A DNA stretch of 64,000 nucleotides from Lewinellaceae bacterium (GTDB lineage: Bacteria > Bacteroidota > Bacteroidia > Chitinophagales > Saprospiraceae). The position numbers were made by a program, and so were the translations under genes. Location of the stretch: positions 141,615 to 205,614 of the forward strand of contig JACJYH010000006.1 in assembly GCA_020636195.1 (NCBI GenBank), read 5' to 3'. This document shows, one piece after another, positions 44,565 through 53,169 of this stretch. The notes below the pieces were generated by a model that saw nothing but the letters and a program-made list of their open reading frames with translations, had not been told where the DNA came from and searched no databases. Position 1 is the stretch's first letter, and each line of letters begins with the position of its first letter.

Positions 44565-44586
44565 TAAATTAGCAAATGTTATAAAT

Positions 44587-44617
44587 AAAAAAGGGACTTC
44601 TAAAGAGTCCCTTTTTT
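44587..44617. terminator. bidirectional terminator after susD
   Basis: Stem AAAAAAGGGACT (44587-44598) with AGTCCCTTTTTT (44606-44617). It lies between the convergent susD and porin-like genes, with A- and T-runs on both sides. Confidence 0.9.
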
Positions 44618-44637
44618 ATTTATGTGAATACAGATTT

Positions 44638-45315
44638 CTAAAAGCTGTATTTATATCCAGCACTTAATTGAAAACCTCGGTGTTTCACTCTTATATCAAT
44701 GATCGATTCGCTGATAAGATCTGAAAATCCCATGGCATAACGACCATCCACAAAGAGAATGCTATTGTTAACAGTAGTAGATGCGCCGGCTCCCAACGCA
44801 CCACCTATTTCTAATCTATTAAATGCATCTTTTGAAAGATCGATATTGCCTTTGTATAGGTTTATGTCAACAACGATAGAAGCTTTTGCTCTGTAGTAGG
44901 CATCTATATAATATCCAAATGTAGGACCTGCGTAGACATACACTTTATTTTGACCATTGATGATGTTGTAATTCATCAGTAAAGGCACTTCGATTGATTT
45001 GTAGCTGACATCTGCTTTGAGATCAGCAGGGAAGTTTAAGTTGAACCATTGACTTACACCTTCACTAGCAGTAAATCCTTTTTCTATATAATTCAATTCA
45101 GGCTTAAATGTAAACTTATCATACACAGGTATTTCAGCCACGATGCCTGCGGTAAAGCCCGTCAAATGGTCAATATTTGGGATGAAGGACTCATTAATTC
45201 CTGAAACACTTGCATTGCTGAAATTGGCACCAATTTTTACGCCAACATTCACTTGTGCATCCATTGTAATTGCACAGAAGAGCATTGAAACTAACAACAA
45301 ACTTATACTTCTCAT
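44638..45315 (-). CDS. porin-family outer-membrane beta-barrel protein
   Basis: About 225 aa from the ATG at 45315, where MRSISLLLVSMLFC opens a clear signal peptide ending MDAQ; the frame extends 13 codons upstream without signal features. The mature part has VNVGVKIGANFSNASV, GFTAGIVAEIPVYDKFTFKPEL and FQLSAGYKYSF at the end, typical of the PorT-like/outer-membrane barrel families of Bacteroidota. A miniature element lies about 105 bp upstream of this start. Confidence 0.82.
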   Translation of the reverse strand: MRSISLLLVSMLFCAITMDAQVNVGVKIGANFSNASVSGINESFIPNIDHLTGFTAGIVAEIPVYDKFTFKPELNYIEKGFTASEGVSQWFNLNFPADLKADVSYKSIEVPLLMNYNIINGQNKVYVYAGPTFGYYIDAYYRAKASIVVDINLYKGNIDLSKDAFNRLEIGGALGAGASTTVNNSILFVDGRYAMGFSDLISESIIDIRVKHRGFQLSAGYKYSF

Positions 45316-45419
45316 GATAAAAATTTTTTGGATAATAATATTCACAAGACGCATATGAAATTTGTGGAAGCGTTAAGGAAAATGAAAAGTTTTTATAATT
45401 TAGAATTAACCAATAATTT

Positions 45420-45586
45420 AGAGTATGTTTAAAATTTATCCTTTAGCAAGAAAATGTTTTATTTTGGCTACAAATTCGTTAAATTTTTCGTCGAATTGCC
45501 CACTGCACTGCCCCCCTATAAATTTGCCTTTTTTCGCTCAAAATAATTCCATTTTATTATCCAAAAACAAAGTTTAAACATACTCT
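45420..45586 (-). mobile_element. miniature element copy D, full length (167 bp)
   Basis: The best complete copy: AGAGTATGTTTAAA at left and TTTAAACATACTCT at right are perfect 14-bp terminal inverted repeats. The inside reads (minus strand) GGATAATAAAATGGAATT, GGGCAATTCGACGAAAAAT and GTAGCCAAAATAAAACATT. No ORF. An insertion of a G/C run (CAGTGCAG) relative to copy A lies near the middle. Confidence 0.82.
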
Positions 45587-45763
45587 TATCGGAATAGCAA
45601 AATAAGAGCATTGTAAACATAGTGAAAGAATGGCATTACACCCGGATTTAACCAAAAATCAGCAATTGCGGAATGAACTTTCCTTTCGGTCATTCAATTT
45701 TTTGATATGATCATGTAAAACAGAGGCATTATCGAATCAAGCTTGTAGATTTATTGGTATATT

Positions 45764-46747
45764 TTAATCCACTACGGTCCTTTTCCTGAAAGAGGAGTTG
45801 ACAAGCCACACACCATAAAGTGTAATGATAGAGCCAATGATGACAAGACCTGTGACATGTTCACCTAAAATTAGGCTTCCCAAAAATATAGCCACAATTG
45901 GGTTGATATATGCATAAATGGAGGCCTGTTGCATTGGTAGGTGTTCTAAAGTATATAGAAAGCTTCCAAAACCAATAATAGACCCAAATAGGATTAAATA
46001 TCCAATAGAATACCATGCCTGAATGGGCAAATTTTGAATTGGCACATAGTTAGGCTGTAGCATTGAGATACCATAAAGTGCGATGCCTGCTATCAACATT
46101 TGAAATCCAAGGCTAAAATAGGGATTGAATTTTTTTGCGTGATTCTTTGTGTACAGAGTTCCAAATGCCCATGTCCAGGAGGCAATAAATGAAAGTAATA
46201 TGCCAAATGAGAATGCAGAATTGACAAAATCTTGTAAATGGTCAGCAAAAATCACGCAAACACCGACAAAACCAAGCAATAATCCTATGAGTGCCTTCCT
46301 AGGAAGAAATTCTCTGGTGGTAAAAATGGCAATGATGACCAACCACAATGGATACGTCACTCCCAATATGGCACCTAATCCGGCTGGAATATAATTCATG
46401 GCCCAAGTGGATAACCCATTGCTACAGACAAAATTGAGAAATGCCAGAATCAACAAACCTTTCAAGTCAGATCTTCTTGGCCAGGTTGCACCTTTGAAGG
46501 TGAAGTAGATCAAGAATAATGATCCTGCAATGATTTGTCGGATGGCTGCCAACTGTAATCCTGATAGGTATGTCGTACCAAATTTTGATGCCACCCAAGT
46601 TGTACCCCATATAATCGATACGATAGCCAATGCCAAAAATGCCTTGGAACGAGGGCTTCCATCAAAATTTCTTTTCGGATTCAAAATACTCAGTCCATTC
46701 AGAGCATCAGAGCGAAACACCTTCTTGATATTGAATATTTTGGCCAT
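45764..46747 (-). CDS. EamA-family (drug/metabolite superfamily) transporter
   Basis: A 327-aa inner-membrane protein with ten transmembrane helices as two EamA repeats. Repeat one has SIIWGTTWVASKFGTTYLSG and the ITPLWLVI-type helix; repeat two ends in PMQQASIYAYINPIVAIFLG followed by GEHVTGLVIIGSIITLYGV. An unusual soluble N-terminus of about 35 residues (MAKIFNIKKVFRSD...) precedes helix one; the Met further in is an alternative only if that leader is not translated. The substrate is unknown. Confidence 0.88.
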   Translation of the reverse strand: MAKIFNIKKVFRSDALNGLSILNPKRNFDGSPRSKAFLALAIVSIIWGTTWVASKFGTTYLSGLQLAAIRQIIAGSLFLIYFTFKGATWPRRSDLKGLLILAFLNFVCSNGLSTWAMNYIPAGLGAILGVTYPLWLVIIAIFTTREFLPRKALIGLLLGFVGVCVIFADHLQDFVNSAFSFGILLSFIASWTWAFGTLYTKNHAKKFNPYFSLGFQMLIAGIALYGISMLQPNYVPIQNLPIQAWYSIGYLILFGSIIGFGSFLYTLEHLPMQQASIYAYINPIVAIFLGSLILGEHVTGLVIIGSIITLYGVWLVNSSFRKRTVVD

Positions 46748-46991
46748 ATATATTTAATGGCGCAAATGTAGTCATATAAATGAGAAGACCAATGCAATAT
46801 TATCGATCCATTTTATGTAAAAGTGGAACAATATTGTCATCTCGCACAATATCCAAATACAGTTATTTGTTTGTAAAAGGAATCCAATAATATTTTGTTA
46901 AAAAAAAGGAAGGAAATACATTGAAATAGGAAATGTTTTAACTTTCCAACAAATTAGTATTTTTAAATATGATTAAAAAATAGATTAGTCT

Positions 46992-49805
46992 ATGAAAAAT
47001 ATTTTTTCATTAATTGTCTTGTTACTTTTATCTCTTGTCACACAGGCCCAAAGGTATGAAGTCAAAGGAACCCTTCAGGATACACTGGGTGAACCTCTTA
47101 TAGCAGCTACCGTGATGTTGATGGATATGGATTCTATCTTATTAGATTATACACAAACGGACACAAAAGGCGCTTTTATTTTCAAGGGGATTAAGGAAAA
47201 AAATTGTTTACTGAAAACGTCGTATCTGGGATACTTTCCTTTGACGGTAGCTATTCAGCAGCCAAATGATACAAAGCTAGATCTTGGAGTATTGAAGATG
47301 ACAGAAATAGCCAAAGAGCTGATGGAAGTGGTCATAAAAGAAGCGCGTGCACCTCTTCGTTTGAAGGGTGACACAGTAGAGTATGATGCCAGCCAATTTA
47401 AGGTGCCCGAAGGGTCAACTCTTGAGGCATTGCTGCGCCGACTGCCCGGATTAGAAGTCAGTCAAGAAGGTGATATTCAAGCAGACGGGAAAGGAGTAAC
47501 CAAACTTACGGTAGATGGAAAGACATTTTTTAGTGATGATCCGAAATTTGCCATCAAAAATCTTCCAGCTGAAGGTGTATCAAAGGTACAAGTATTTGAC
47601 AAAAAAGATGAAGAAGCATTGTTGACGGGAAAAAGTACACCTAGCGATGAAAAAACGATGAATGTAGAGCTAAAAGACGAGTTTAAAAAGGGTGGTTTTG
47701 GCAAGGTGACAGCGGGCGTAGGTACTGAAAACAGGAAGGAACTCAAAGGGAACTACAATAAATTTGACAGTAAAAATCAACTCTCTTTGGTTGGAGTTGC
47801 CAATAATACAGGTAGAAACGGCCTTTCGTGGAATGACAGGCAAGATTTTATGGGATCAAACAATGTTGATGACAATGATGACTATGACTATGGATTTGCA
47901 AATTGGCGATATTACAACCAAGAAAGTTCATTAGAAAGTAAAATTGGAAATGCATTTTGGTCAGGAAATAATGATGGTTTTCCTAGATATGTCATAGGTG
48001 GAATCAATTATAACTATGACCATAAGAAAAATAAGGTTTCGGGTAGGTATTTTTTTCAGAACAATGGCAATGACAAGGATATCCTTACAGACTCGAGAAC
48101 TTTTTTATCTGAATATTTTTTGGATAATCACTCTACGGAAAACCAAGGAAAATCAAGCGTCAGCCATAAAGTGGAAACACGATATCAATATGATTTTGAC
48201 AGCTTGTTGACAGCTATTGCGACCCTTGATTTTTCAAAAGCCAATACATCGGATAATCAACAAGGTCAAGCAGAAATTTTTCGTGATGGTGATCTACTTT
48301 CTAGTTCCACTGAATTTAATAATAGTTCTGAAATTGATGGACGACTCATGAATACTTCACTTTTGTTGCGAAAGAAATTCAAAAAAGCAGGAAGATCTAT
48401 CGGAGTCAATGGATCATATCTCAAGACAGATATCACAGATTTTCAAAAAAGATTTTCTGATAATCAATTTTATAATTTGAGTGGTATACTTGATAGCACA
48501 CTGTCTATCAAGCAGTTAAATTATGACACTCTCGATAAAACAGTCTATAAAGTCAATGCATTGATGAGCGAACCACTGACCAAAAAGTGGTTTTTTAAGG
48601 TATTCTATAATTTAAGTTCAAGGGAAGAAAACGGTGATAGATATGTCAAGGATCAGAACGAAGACAACTCCTTGACATTGAATAATGGGTTGAGCCGCTT
48701 GTATCAAAACACCATCACCAATCATAGAATTGGTTCGATCATCAGCTATGCCCACAAAGGAATCAATTTCTCCGTAGGTGGTGCAAGGCAGCTGTTTGAT
48801 CTTAACGGACATTATGCTTCTCCGGACGTGACGCTATTTAATGGTAGAGTGGAAAAGAAGTATCGGGTGTGGCTGCCAAATGTTTCTTTTGGTGGGGCAA
48901 TAACGCGGAACACATGGCTCAGTGCTGAATACACTGTTGCCGTCAGAGAACCTACCATCGAAAACCTACTACCTGTGGTTGATTACTCCAATCCACTCTA
49001 TATCAAGGAGGGGAATCCTGATCTTTTGCCGACATATAATAATTATACAAGTCTTTGGTTTAATCATTCTTGGCCGGCAGATGCCATCAGAATTTATATG
49101 AGTATTGGATATTCTTCTTCCAAGAATCAAATCATTCAGAATCAAACAGTGGATGAAAACTTGGTGACAAGATCAAAGCCCATCAACTTCGATGGAGGGA
49201 ATGAAGTATGGGTTACTACCGGTATCAGTTTTCCGATCATAAGAAATAAACTGAAAGTAAGGACAAGCTTATACACGACAAAAAACAATAGTTTCAGCAT
49301 TGTCAATGATGTTTTAAATGAAACAAATTCGTTAAAATGGTGGCCAAATCTTTACATTGAGATCCTTCCATCAGACAAGGTGGCTATTTACGCCAATTCT
49401 AATTTGTCAATAAATAATACTGAATACAACATCCATACATCACAAAATCAGAACATTATCACCCAAAATTATAACATTGATTTCAATGCCAACTTTGCTA
49501 AAGGATGGTTTTGGAATAGTACATTGAGATATGCTTTATACAAAAATGAGCGATTTGGCATTGAACAAAACGTACCTATCATCAATCTTTCTGTTTATAA
49601 ACAAATACTAAAAGGTAACAAAGCAGAAATCCGTCTTTCACTGTATGATGCACTCAATAAAAATATCAGTGTCAATCAATCCACATCCGTCTCCAGAGTA
49701 TTTAGTTCCACAACTTTCTCACTAGCGAGATATGTAATGCTTTCGTTTTCGTACAACATCAAAGGAATGAAATCAACGGTTACAAAAAATGACAATTATT
49801 GGTAA
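46992..49805 (+). CDS. TonB-receptor-like outer-membrane barrel with carboxypeptidase-regulatory-like domain
   Basis: A 937-aa protein: a signal peptide ending TQAQ, a CarboxypepD_reg-like domain (about 22-105, VKGTLQDTLGEPLIAATVML), a plug-like region (DTVEYDASQFKVPEGSTLEALLRRLPGLEVS) and a long barrel from about 230. The phrase LRLKGDTVEYDA and the barrel type match the outer-membrane protein family usually encoded next to GLPGLI proteins. Its 3' end overlaps the next frame, with 20 bp between its stop and the preferred GLPGLI ATG, so the two form one unit. The ligand is unknown. Confidence 0.88.
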   Translation: MKNIFSLIVLLLLSLVTQAQRYEVKGTLQDTLGEPLIAATVMLMDMDSILLDYTQTDTKGAFIFKGIKEKNCLLKTSYLGYFPLTVAIQQPNDTKLDLGVLKMTEIAKELMEVVIKEARAPLRLKGDTVEYDASQFKVPEGSTLEALLRRLPGLEVSQEGDIQADGKGVTKLTVDGKTFFSDDPKFAIKNLPAEGVSKVQVFDKKDEEALLTGKSTPSDEKTMNVELKDEFKKGGFGKVTAGVGTENRKELKGNYNKFDSKNQLSLVGVANNTGRNGLSWNDRQDFMGSNNVDDNDDYDYGFANWRYYNQESSLESKIGNAFWSGNNDGFPRYVIGGINYNYDHKKNKVSGRYFFQNNGNDKDILTDSRTFLSEYFLDNHSTENQGKSSVSHKVETRYQYDFDSLLTAIATLDFSKANTSDNQQGQAEIFRDGDLLSSSTEFNNSSEIDGRLMNTSLLLRKKFKKAGRSIGVNGSYLKTDITDFQKRFSDNQFYNLSGILDSTLSIKQLNYDTLDKTVYKVNALMSEPLTKKWFFKVFYNLSSREENGDRYVKDQNEDNSLTLNNGLSRLYQNTITNHRIGSIISYAHKGINFSVGGARQLFDLNGHYASPDVTLFNGRVEKKYRVWLPNVSFGGAITRNTWLSAEYTVAVREPTIENLLPVVDYSNPLYIKEGNPDLLPTYNNYTSLWFNHSWPADAIRIYMSIGYSSSKNQIIQNQTVDENLVTRSKPINFDGGNEVWVTTGISFPIIRNKLKVRTSLYTTKNNSFSIVNDVLNETNSLKWWPNLYIEILPSDKVAIYANSNLSINNTEYNIHTSQNQNIITQNYNIDFNANFAKGWFWNSTLRYALYKNERFGIEQNVPIINLSVYKQILKGNKAEIRLSLYDALNKNISVNQSTSVSRVFSSTTFSLARYVMLSFSYNIKGMKSTVTKNDNYW

Positions 49806-49825
49806 AATTAAATCAACATTCAAGC

Positions 49826-50572
49826 ATGCAAAAAAGTCTTTTATTCATTTTTTTAATATTGGGCTCACTATCCCAGAGTTTTGCACAAGGAGGTAAGATT
49901 GTCTATAACCGCAAGTATAATTGGATCAATATTGCGACGAAATTGCCTTATCTGAGTCAGGAAGAAAAAGACAGGATCAAGACCTATTGGGGAAAAGAAG
50001 ATGAAGACAATAAAGGTACTAACTTTCTGTTGACGTATAACGATAGTGGAAGTGTCTATAAGGAGATGGAGAAAGTAGAAAATCTGGGTTATGACTGGAG
50101 CGATGAAGAAGACATTTTCATCAGAGATTTTGACCAAAAGACAACCAAAGACATCCGGATATTATTGGGTAAAAAGTATGTGATCGAAGACGACATCCCA
50201 CGATATAAATGGAAGATACTCAATGAACTGAAAGACATAGGCGGTTATGTCTGTATGAAAGCCGAATTGAAAGATACCATCAATGACGTAGTCATCCAAG
50301 CGTGGTTTACGGATAAATTACCCGGATCATTGGGCCCTGAGGGATTCGGTGGTTTGCCGGGCACTATTCTGGCATTGGACTTCAATGATGATGATGTCAA
50401 CATTATCGCCACAAAAATAGAGGTCATCGAAGACGATAAAGTGGAACTTCCATTTCCAAAAAAGATAAAAGGTAAACCTTTAAAATATGCGGAGTACTAC
50501 GCCAAAAAAAAGAAGCACATTCTCCTCAGTATAGAAGGGAAACGCAATCCTTATTGGGAAATGCGGTACTGA
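49826..50572 (+). CDS. GLPGLI-family secreted protein
   Basis: About 248 aa from the ATG at 49826, where MQKSLLFIFLILGSLSQSFA is a clear signal peptide; the frame opens 27 bp earlier with TTG inside the preceding gene. It carries the family signature as GPEGFGGLPGTILALDF near residue 175, a strand-rich body and a Lys-rich tail. GLPGLI proteins are periplasmic or secreted and of unknown function, generally paired with the TonB-receptor-like barrel seen here just upstream. Confidence 0.88.
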   Translation: MQKSLLFIFLILGSLSQSFAQGGKIVYNRKYNWINIATKLPYLSQEEKDRIKTYWGKEDEDNKGTNFLLTYNDSGSVYKEMEKVENLGYDWSDEEDIFIRDFDQKTTKDIRILLGKKYVIEDDIPRYKWKILNELKDIGGYVCMKAELKDTINDVVIQAWFTDKLPGSLGPEGFGGLPGTILALDFNDDDVNIIATKIEVIEDDKVELPFPKKIKGKPLKYAEYYAKKKKHILLSIEGKRNPYWEMRY

Positions 50573-50692
50573 TGTTTAAGGTAATAAATTTTTATTCTGA
50601 ATATCGGAAGTACTAGAACAATAAGGCCGCGGTAATGCATTGATTTGCTACTGATTTTTTAATACTTATGGATTATTATATATGTAATTCAA

Positions 50693-50700
50693 TATCTTTG
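50693..50700 (+). promoter_or_regulatory. -7 box (TATCTTTG) of the dicarboxylate symporter gene
   Basis: A perfect TAnnTTTG match, 32 bp before the GTG start at 50733. Confidence 0.55.
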
Positions 50701-50732
50701 ATACTCATAATAGACAATACTTATCCATCGTC

Positions 50733-52046
50733 GTGAAGAGACTTTTAACCAATCTTACCTTTTGGGTGCTCCTTGCGATCACCATTGGAATAGTATTGGG
50801 TCATTATGCCCCTGAAATTGCACTAAAACCAATCCTTCATGCGGATTGGAAGTCCCATTTTATGGGTCAAGAATTGAAAGTAGGAAAGACGCTCAGCGAA
50901 TTTTTTGGTGGTATGTTTATTTCCACGGTTAAGTTATTTATCAATCCTATTATCTTCATCACTATCATACTTGGAATAGTGTCAATGGGAGACTTAAAAA
51001 AGGTGGGTAAAATCGGTGCAAAGGCATTGATTTACTTTGAAATCGTCACAACCATTGCGCTCTTGATCGGCGTTGTAGTCGCCTATTTGATTCAACCCGG
51101 AAAAGGTGTGACCAATGCCCCAACAACGACTCAAGATGTCAGCGCATTCACTTCCAAAGCACAAGATTTTGATTGGTGGAAGTTTTTCTGGGATAATTCC
51201 ACGCTACAAGTATTGGTCATTTCTCTCATTCTTGGTGTTGTTTTTAGTAAATTAAAAGATAATACGTGGATATTGAAGTGGTTAACCATTGCATCAAAAT
51301 ATGTATTCAAAGCCTTGCACAGAGTCATGCTTTTTGCTCCAATTGGTGCATTTGGTGGGATGGCATACACCATAGGTAAGTATGGACTTGCTGCATTGTT
51401 CCCACTGGCGAAGCTGATGATCACAGTATATATCACCATGGCTCTTTTTATCTTAGTTGTGCTATGGTATATATTAAGATATTACAGGGTTAACCTGTAT
51501 GGATATCTCAGATATATCAGAGAAGAATTGCTCATCGTTTTAGGAACCTCATCTTCTGAGTCGGCATTGCCCAACCTCATGGAAAAACTCGAAAAAATGG
51601 GCTGTTCTAAATCGGTTGTAGGATTGGTAGTGCCTACCGGCTACTCTTTCAATCTAGATGGAACAACAATATACTTGAGTATGGCTATCATATTTCTCTC
51701 TCAAGTGTATGCTGTTGAGCTCACTACCTCTCAGATTCTGACCATTATAGGCATCCTTATGGTGACATCAAAGGGTGCAGCAGGCGTAACTGGAAGTGGT
51801 TTTATTGTACTCGCATCTACTCTGACAGCTTTGGATGGAGTAATACCTATAGAAGGATTGGCATTGTTGCTTGGTGTGGATCGATTTATGTCCGAGGCTA
51901 GATCTATCACAAACTTTATTGGCAATGGTGTAGCTACCATTTGGCTAGCAAATAATGAAAAAGAATTTGATCGATCAAAGATGGAATATGTCTTTGGTCA
52001 TGTCGAAGAGAGCGAAGATATCTTGATGGACAATTTAGATGATTGA
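50733..52046 (+). CDS. dicarboxylate/amino acid:cation symporter (DAACS family)
   Basis: A 437-aa inner-membrane transporter of the GltP/DctA family, importing glutamate/aspartate or C4-dicarboxylates with cations. Helices 1-6 are followed by the re-entrant loops: the serine-rich GTSSSESALPNLMEKLEKMG (HP1), PTGYSFNLDGTTIYLSMAIIF (TM7, with the N-x-D type signature), SKGAAGVTGSGFIVLASTL (HP2) and DRFMSEARSITNFIGNGVATI (TM8). The start is GTG (MKRLLTNLTFW). Single gene. Confidence 0.94.
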   Translation: MKRLLTNLTFWVLLAITIGIVLGHYAPEIALKPILHADWKSHFMGQELKVGKTLSEFFGGMFISTVKLFINPIIFITIILGIVSMGDLKKVGKIGAKALIYFEIVTTIALLIGVVVAYLIQPGKGVTNAPTTTQDVSAFTSKAQDFDWWKFFWDNSTLQVLVISLILGVVFSKLKDNTWILKWLTIASKYVFKALHRVMLFAPIGAFGGMAYTIGKYGLAALFPLAKLMITVYITMALFILVVLWYILRYYRVNLYGYLRYIREELLIVLGTSSSESALPNLMEKLEKMGCSKSVVGLVVPTGYSFNLDGTTIYLSMAIIFLSQVYAVELTTSQILTIIGILMVTSKGAAGVTGSGFIVLASTLTALDGVIPIEGLALLLGVDRFMSEARSITNFIGNGVATIWLANNEKEFDRSKMEYVFGHVEESEDILMDNLDD

Positions 52047-52242
52047 GATACTCATACGATATAAAAAACTGAACAACACCTTGTGAAACATTTGTCTTGA
52101 TACCTCAGTTTTACTTACGATTGGCGATACGAGATGTTTTTGTCAAGCATTATCCTTAGTGACTAAGTGTAAACTTCAATTTAGTAATTTAATAGTGCGT
52201 AATTTAGACGAAATGATCTATGTTTGTGTAAATGGTAGATTT

Positions 52243-52620
52243 TTAGATCAACTGCATTTTAGCAACTTTAGGATCCACAATGGCTTTATCATGTTCGAAG
52301 TCTAGTATAATCCGCCATTTTTGCATCGTGGCAGCACCAATGATGGCTTCTTCACTCAGGCCGGGAATTACTAAAAATTCATCAGAAAGCAAGACATCAT
52401 CCATGTAAAAATCTAACCTTACAGCTTCATTTACTTCAATATAATGACCTTCCGATGCGGTTCCAATCATTCTAGTGCGACCAAGTGAGACAGGATATTC
52501 AAGTTCTTCTAAAACGTCAGGATGGATGCAAGATAGATTTGCGCCTGAATCATAAAGCGTAAACAGGTGTTTCTCGCCTAGAGAACCAACAAATAAAAGT
52601 GGAGATTTGATGATGGACAT
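52243..52620 (-). CDS. retropepsin-like aspartic protease domain protein
   Basis: About 125 aa from the ATG at 52620; the frame opens 24 bp earlier with TTG. It has a single retropepsin fold: the D-S-G-A active-site motif at residues 24-27 (LYDSGANLSCIHPDVLEEL), a flap-like GTASEGHYIEV segment, and the conserved late EEAIIGAATMQKWRIILDF. Like retroviral proteases it would work as a dimer, in the cytoplasm as no signal peptide is seen. The substrate is unknown. A perfect 14-bp palindrome lies 9 bp upstream of the ATG. Confidence 0.8.
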   Translation of the reverse strand: MSIIKSPLLFVGSLGEKHLFTLYDSGANLSCIHPDVLEELEYPVSLGRTRMIGTASEGHYIEVNEAVRLDFYMDDVLLSDEFLVIPGLSEEAIIGAATMQKWRIILDFEHDKAIVDPKVAKMQLI

Positions 52621-52628
52621 ATGTAATC

Positions 52629-52642
52629 GTTTCAATTGAAAC
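52629..52642. promoter_or_regulatory. 14-bp perfect palindrome upstream of the retropepsin-like gene
   Basis: GTTTCAATTGAAAC reads the same on both strands and lies 9 bp upstream of the ATG at 52620, where a repressor site would be expected. The binding protein is unknown. Confidence 0.4.
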
Positions 52643-52754
52643 AATTATTGATTTGATAATGTTCCACATGAGTTTTGAAAAGATGATAAGATGAAAGAAA
52701 TGAATTGTACTCATCAAAAAAGGACAGAGAAAGATAAGTTGAACAAACACTATT

Positions 52755-52793
52755 AGAGTATGTTTAAAATTTATCCTTTAGCAAGAAAATGTT
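52755..52793 (-). mobile_element. miniature element copy E, one end only
   Basis: AGAGTATGTTTAAAATTT followed by ATCCTTTAGCAAGAAAATG matches copies C and D, then the match ends. The remaining gap (52794-53169) shows no recognisable gene; a 79-codon frame there is not convincing. Confidence 0.7.
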
Positions 52794-53131
52794 GTAACTT
52801 CAAATACGGGAGGTTCAACTTCCCATCCTTTCATAGAATGTACTTCGATCTTCATGGATGAACACTATCATAGTAATGCCCGGAGAGATAACTTTTATCT
52901 CCAAAGTGGTGAGCTTTTGCGGGAATATCAGAAGCGACAGAGCATCTCTGACTGCACATTATGAGTCAATTGATCAGATTTATCAATGGCAAAATCAAAT
53001 TTTATTGAATCATCATTTTTTTATTAAAGGGAAAGTAATAGGGTGTAATCATTGGGGAGATGTCTTTAGTGAAAATCTCGTATTCACTTATTTATAATAT
53101 AGTAATAGAAACATTATCATAATAATTGATT

Positions 53132-53139
53132 TATCTTTG
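53132..53139 (+). promoter_or_regulatory. -7 box (TATCTTTG) of pyk
   Basis: A perfect TAnnTTTG match, 30 bp before the pyk ATG. Confidence 0.6.
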
Positions 53140-53169
53140 TCGCTTTTTTCATTGTAATCTCTTAAGAGT

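Noticed and set aside
52858..53097. 79-codon plus-strand open frame upstream of pyk
   Set aside because: No recognisable domain, no start signal, and AT-rich sequence of intergenic character; support is too weak for a gene call.
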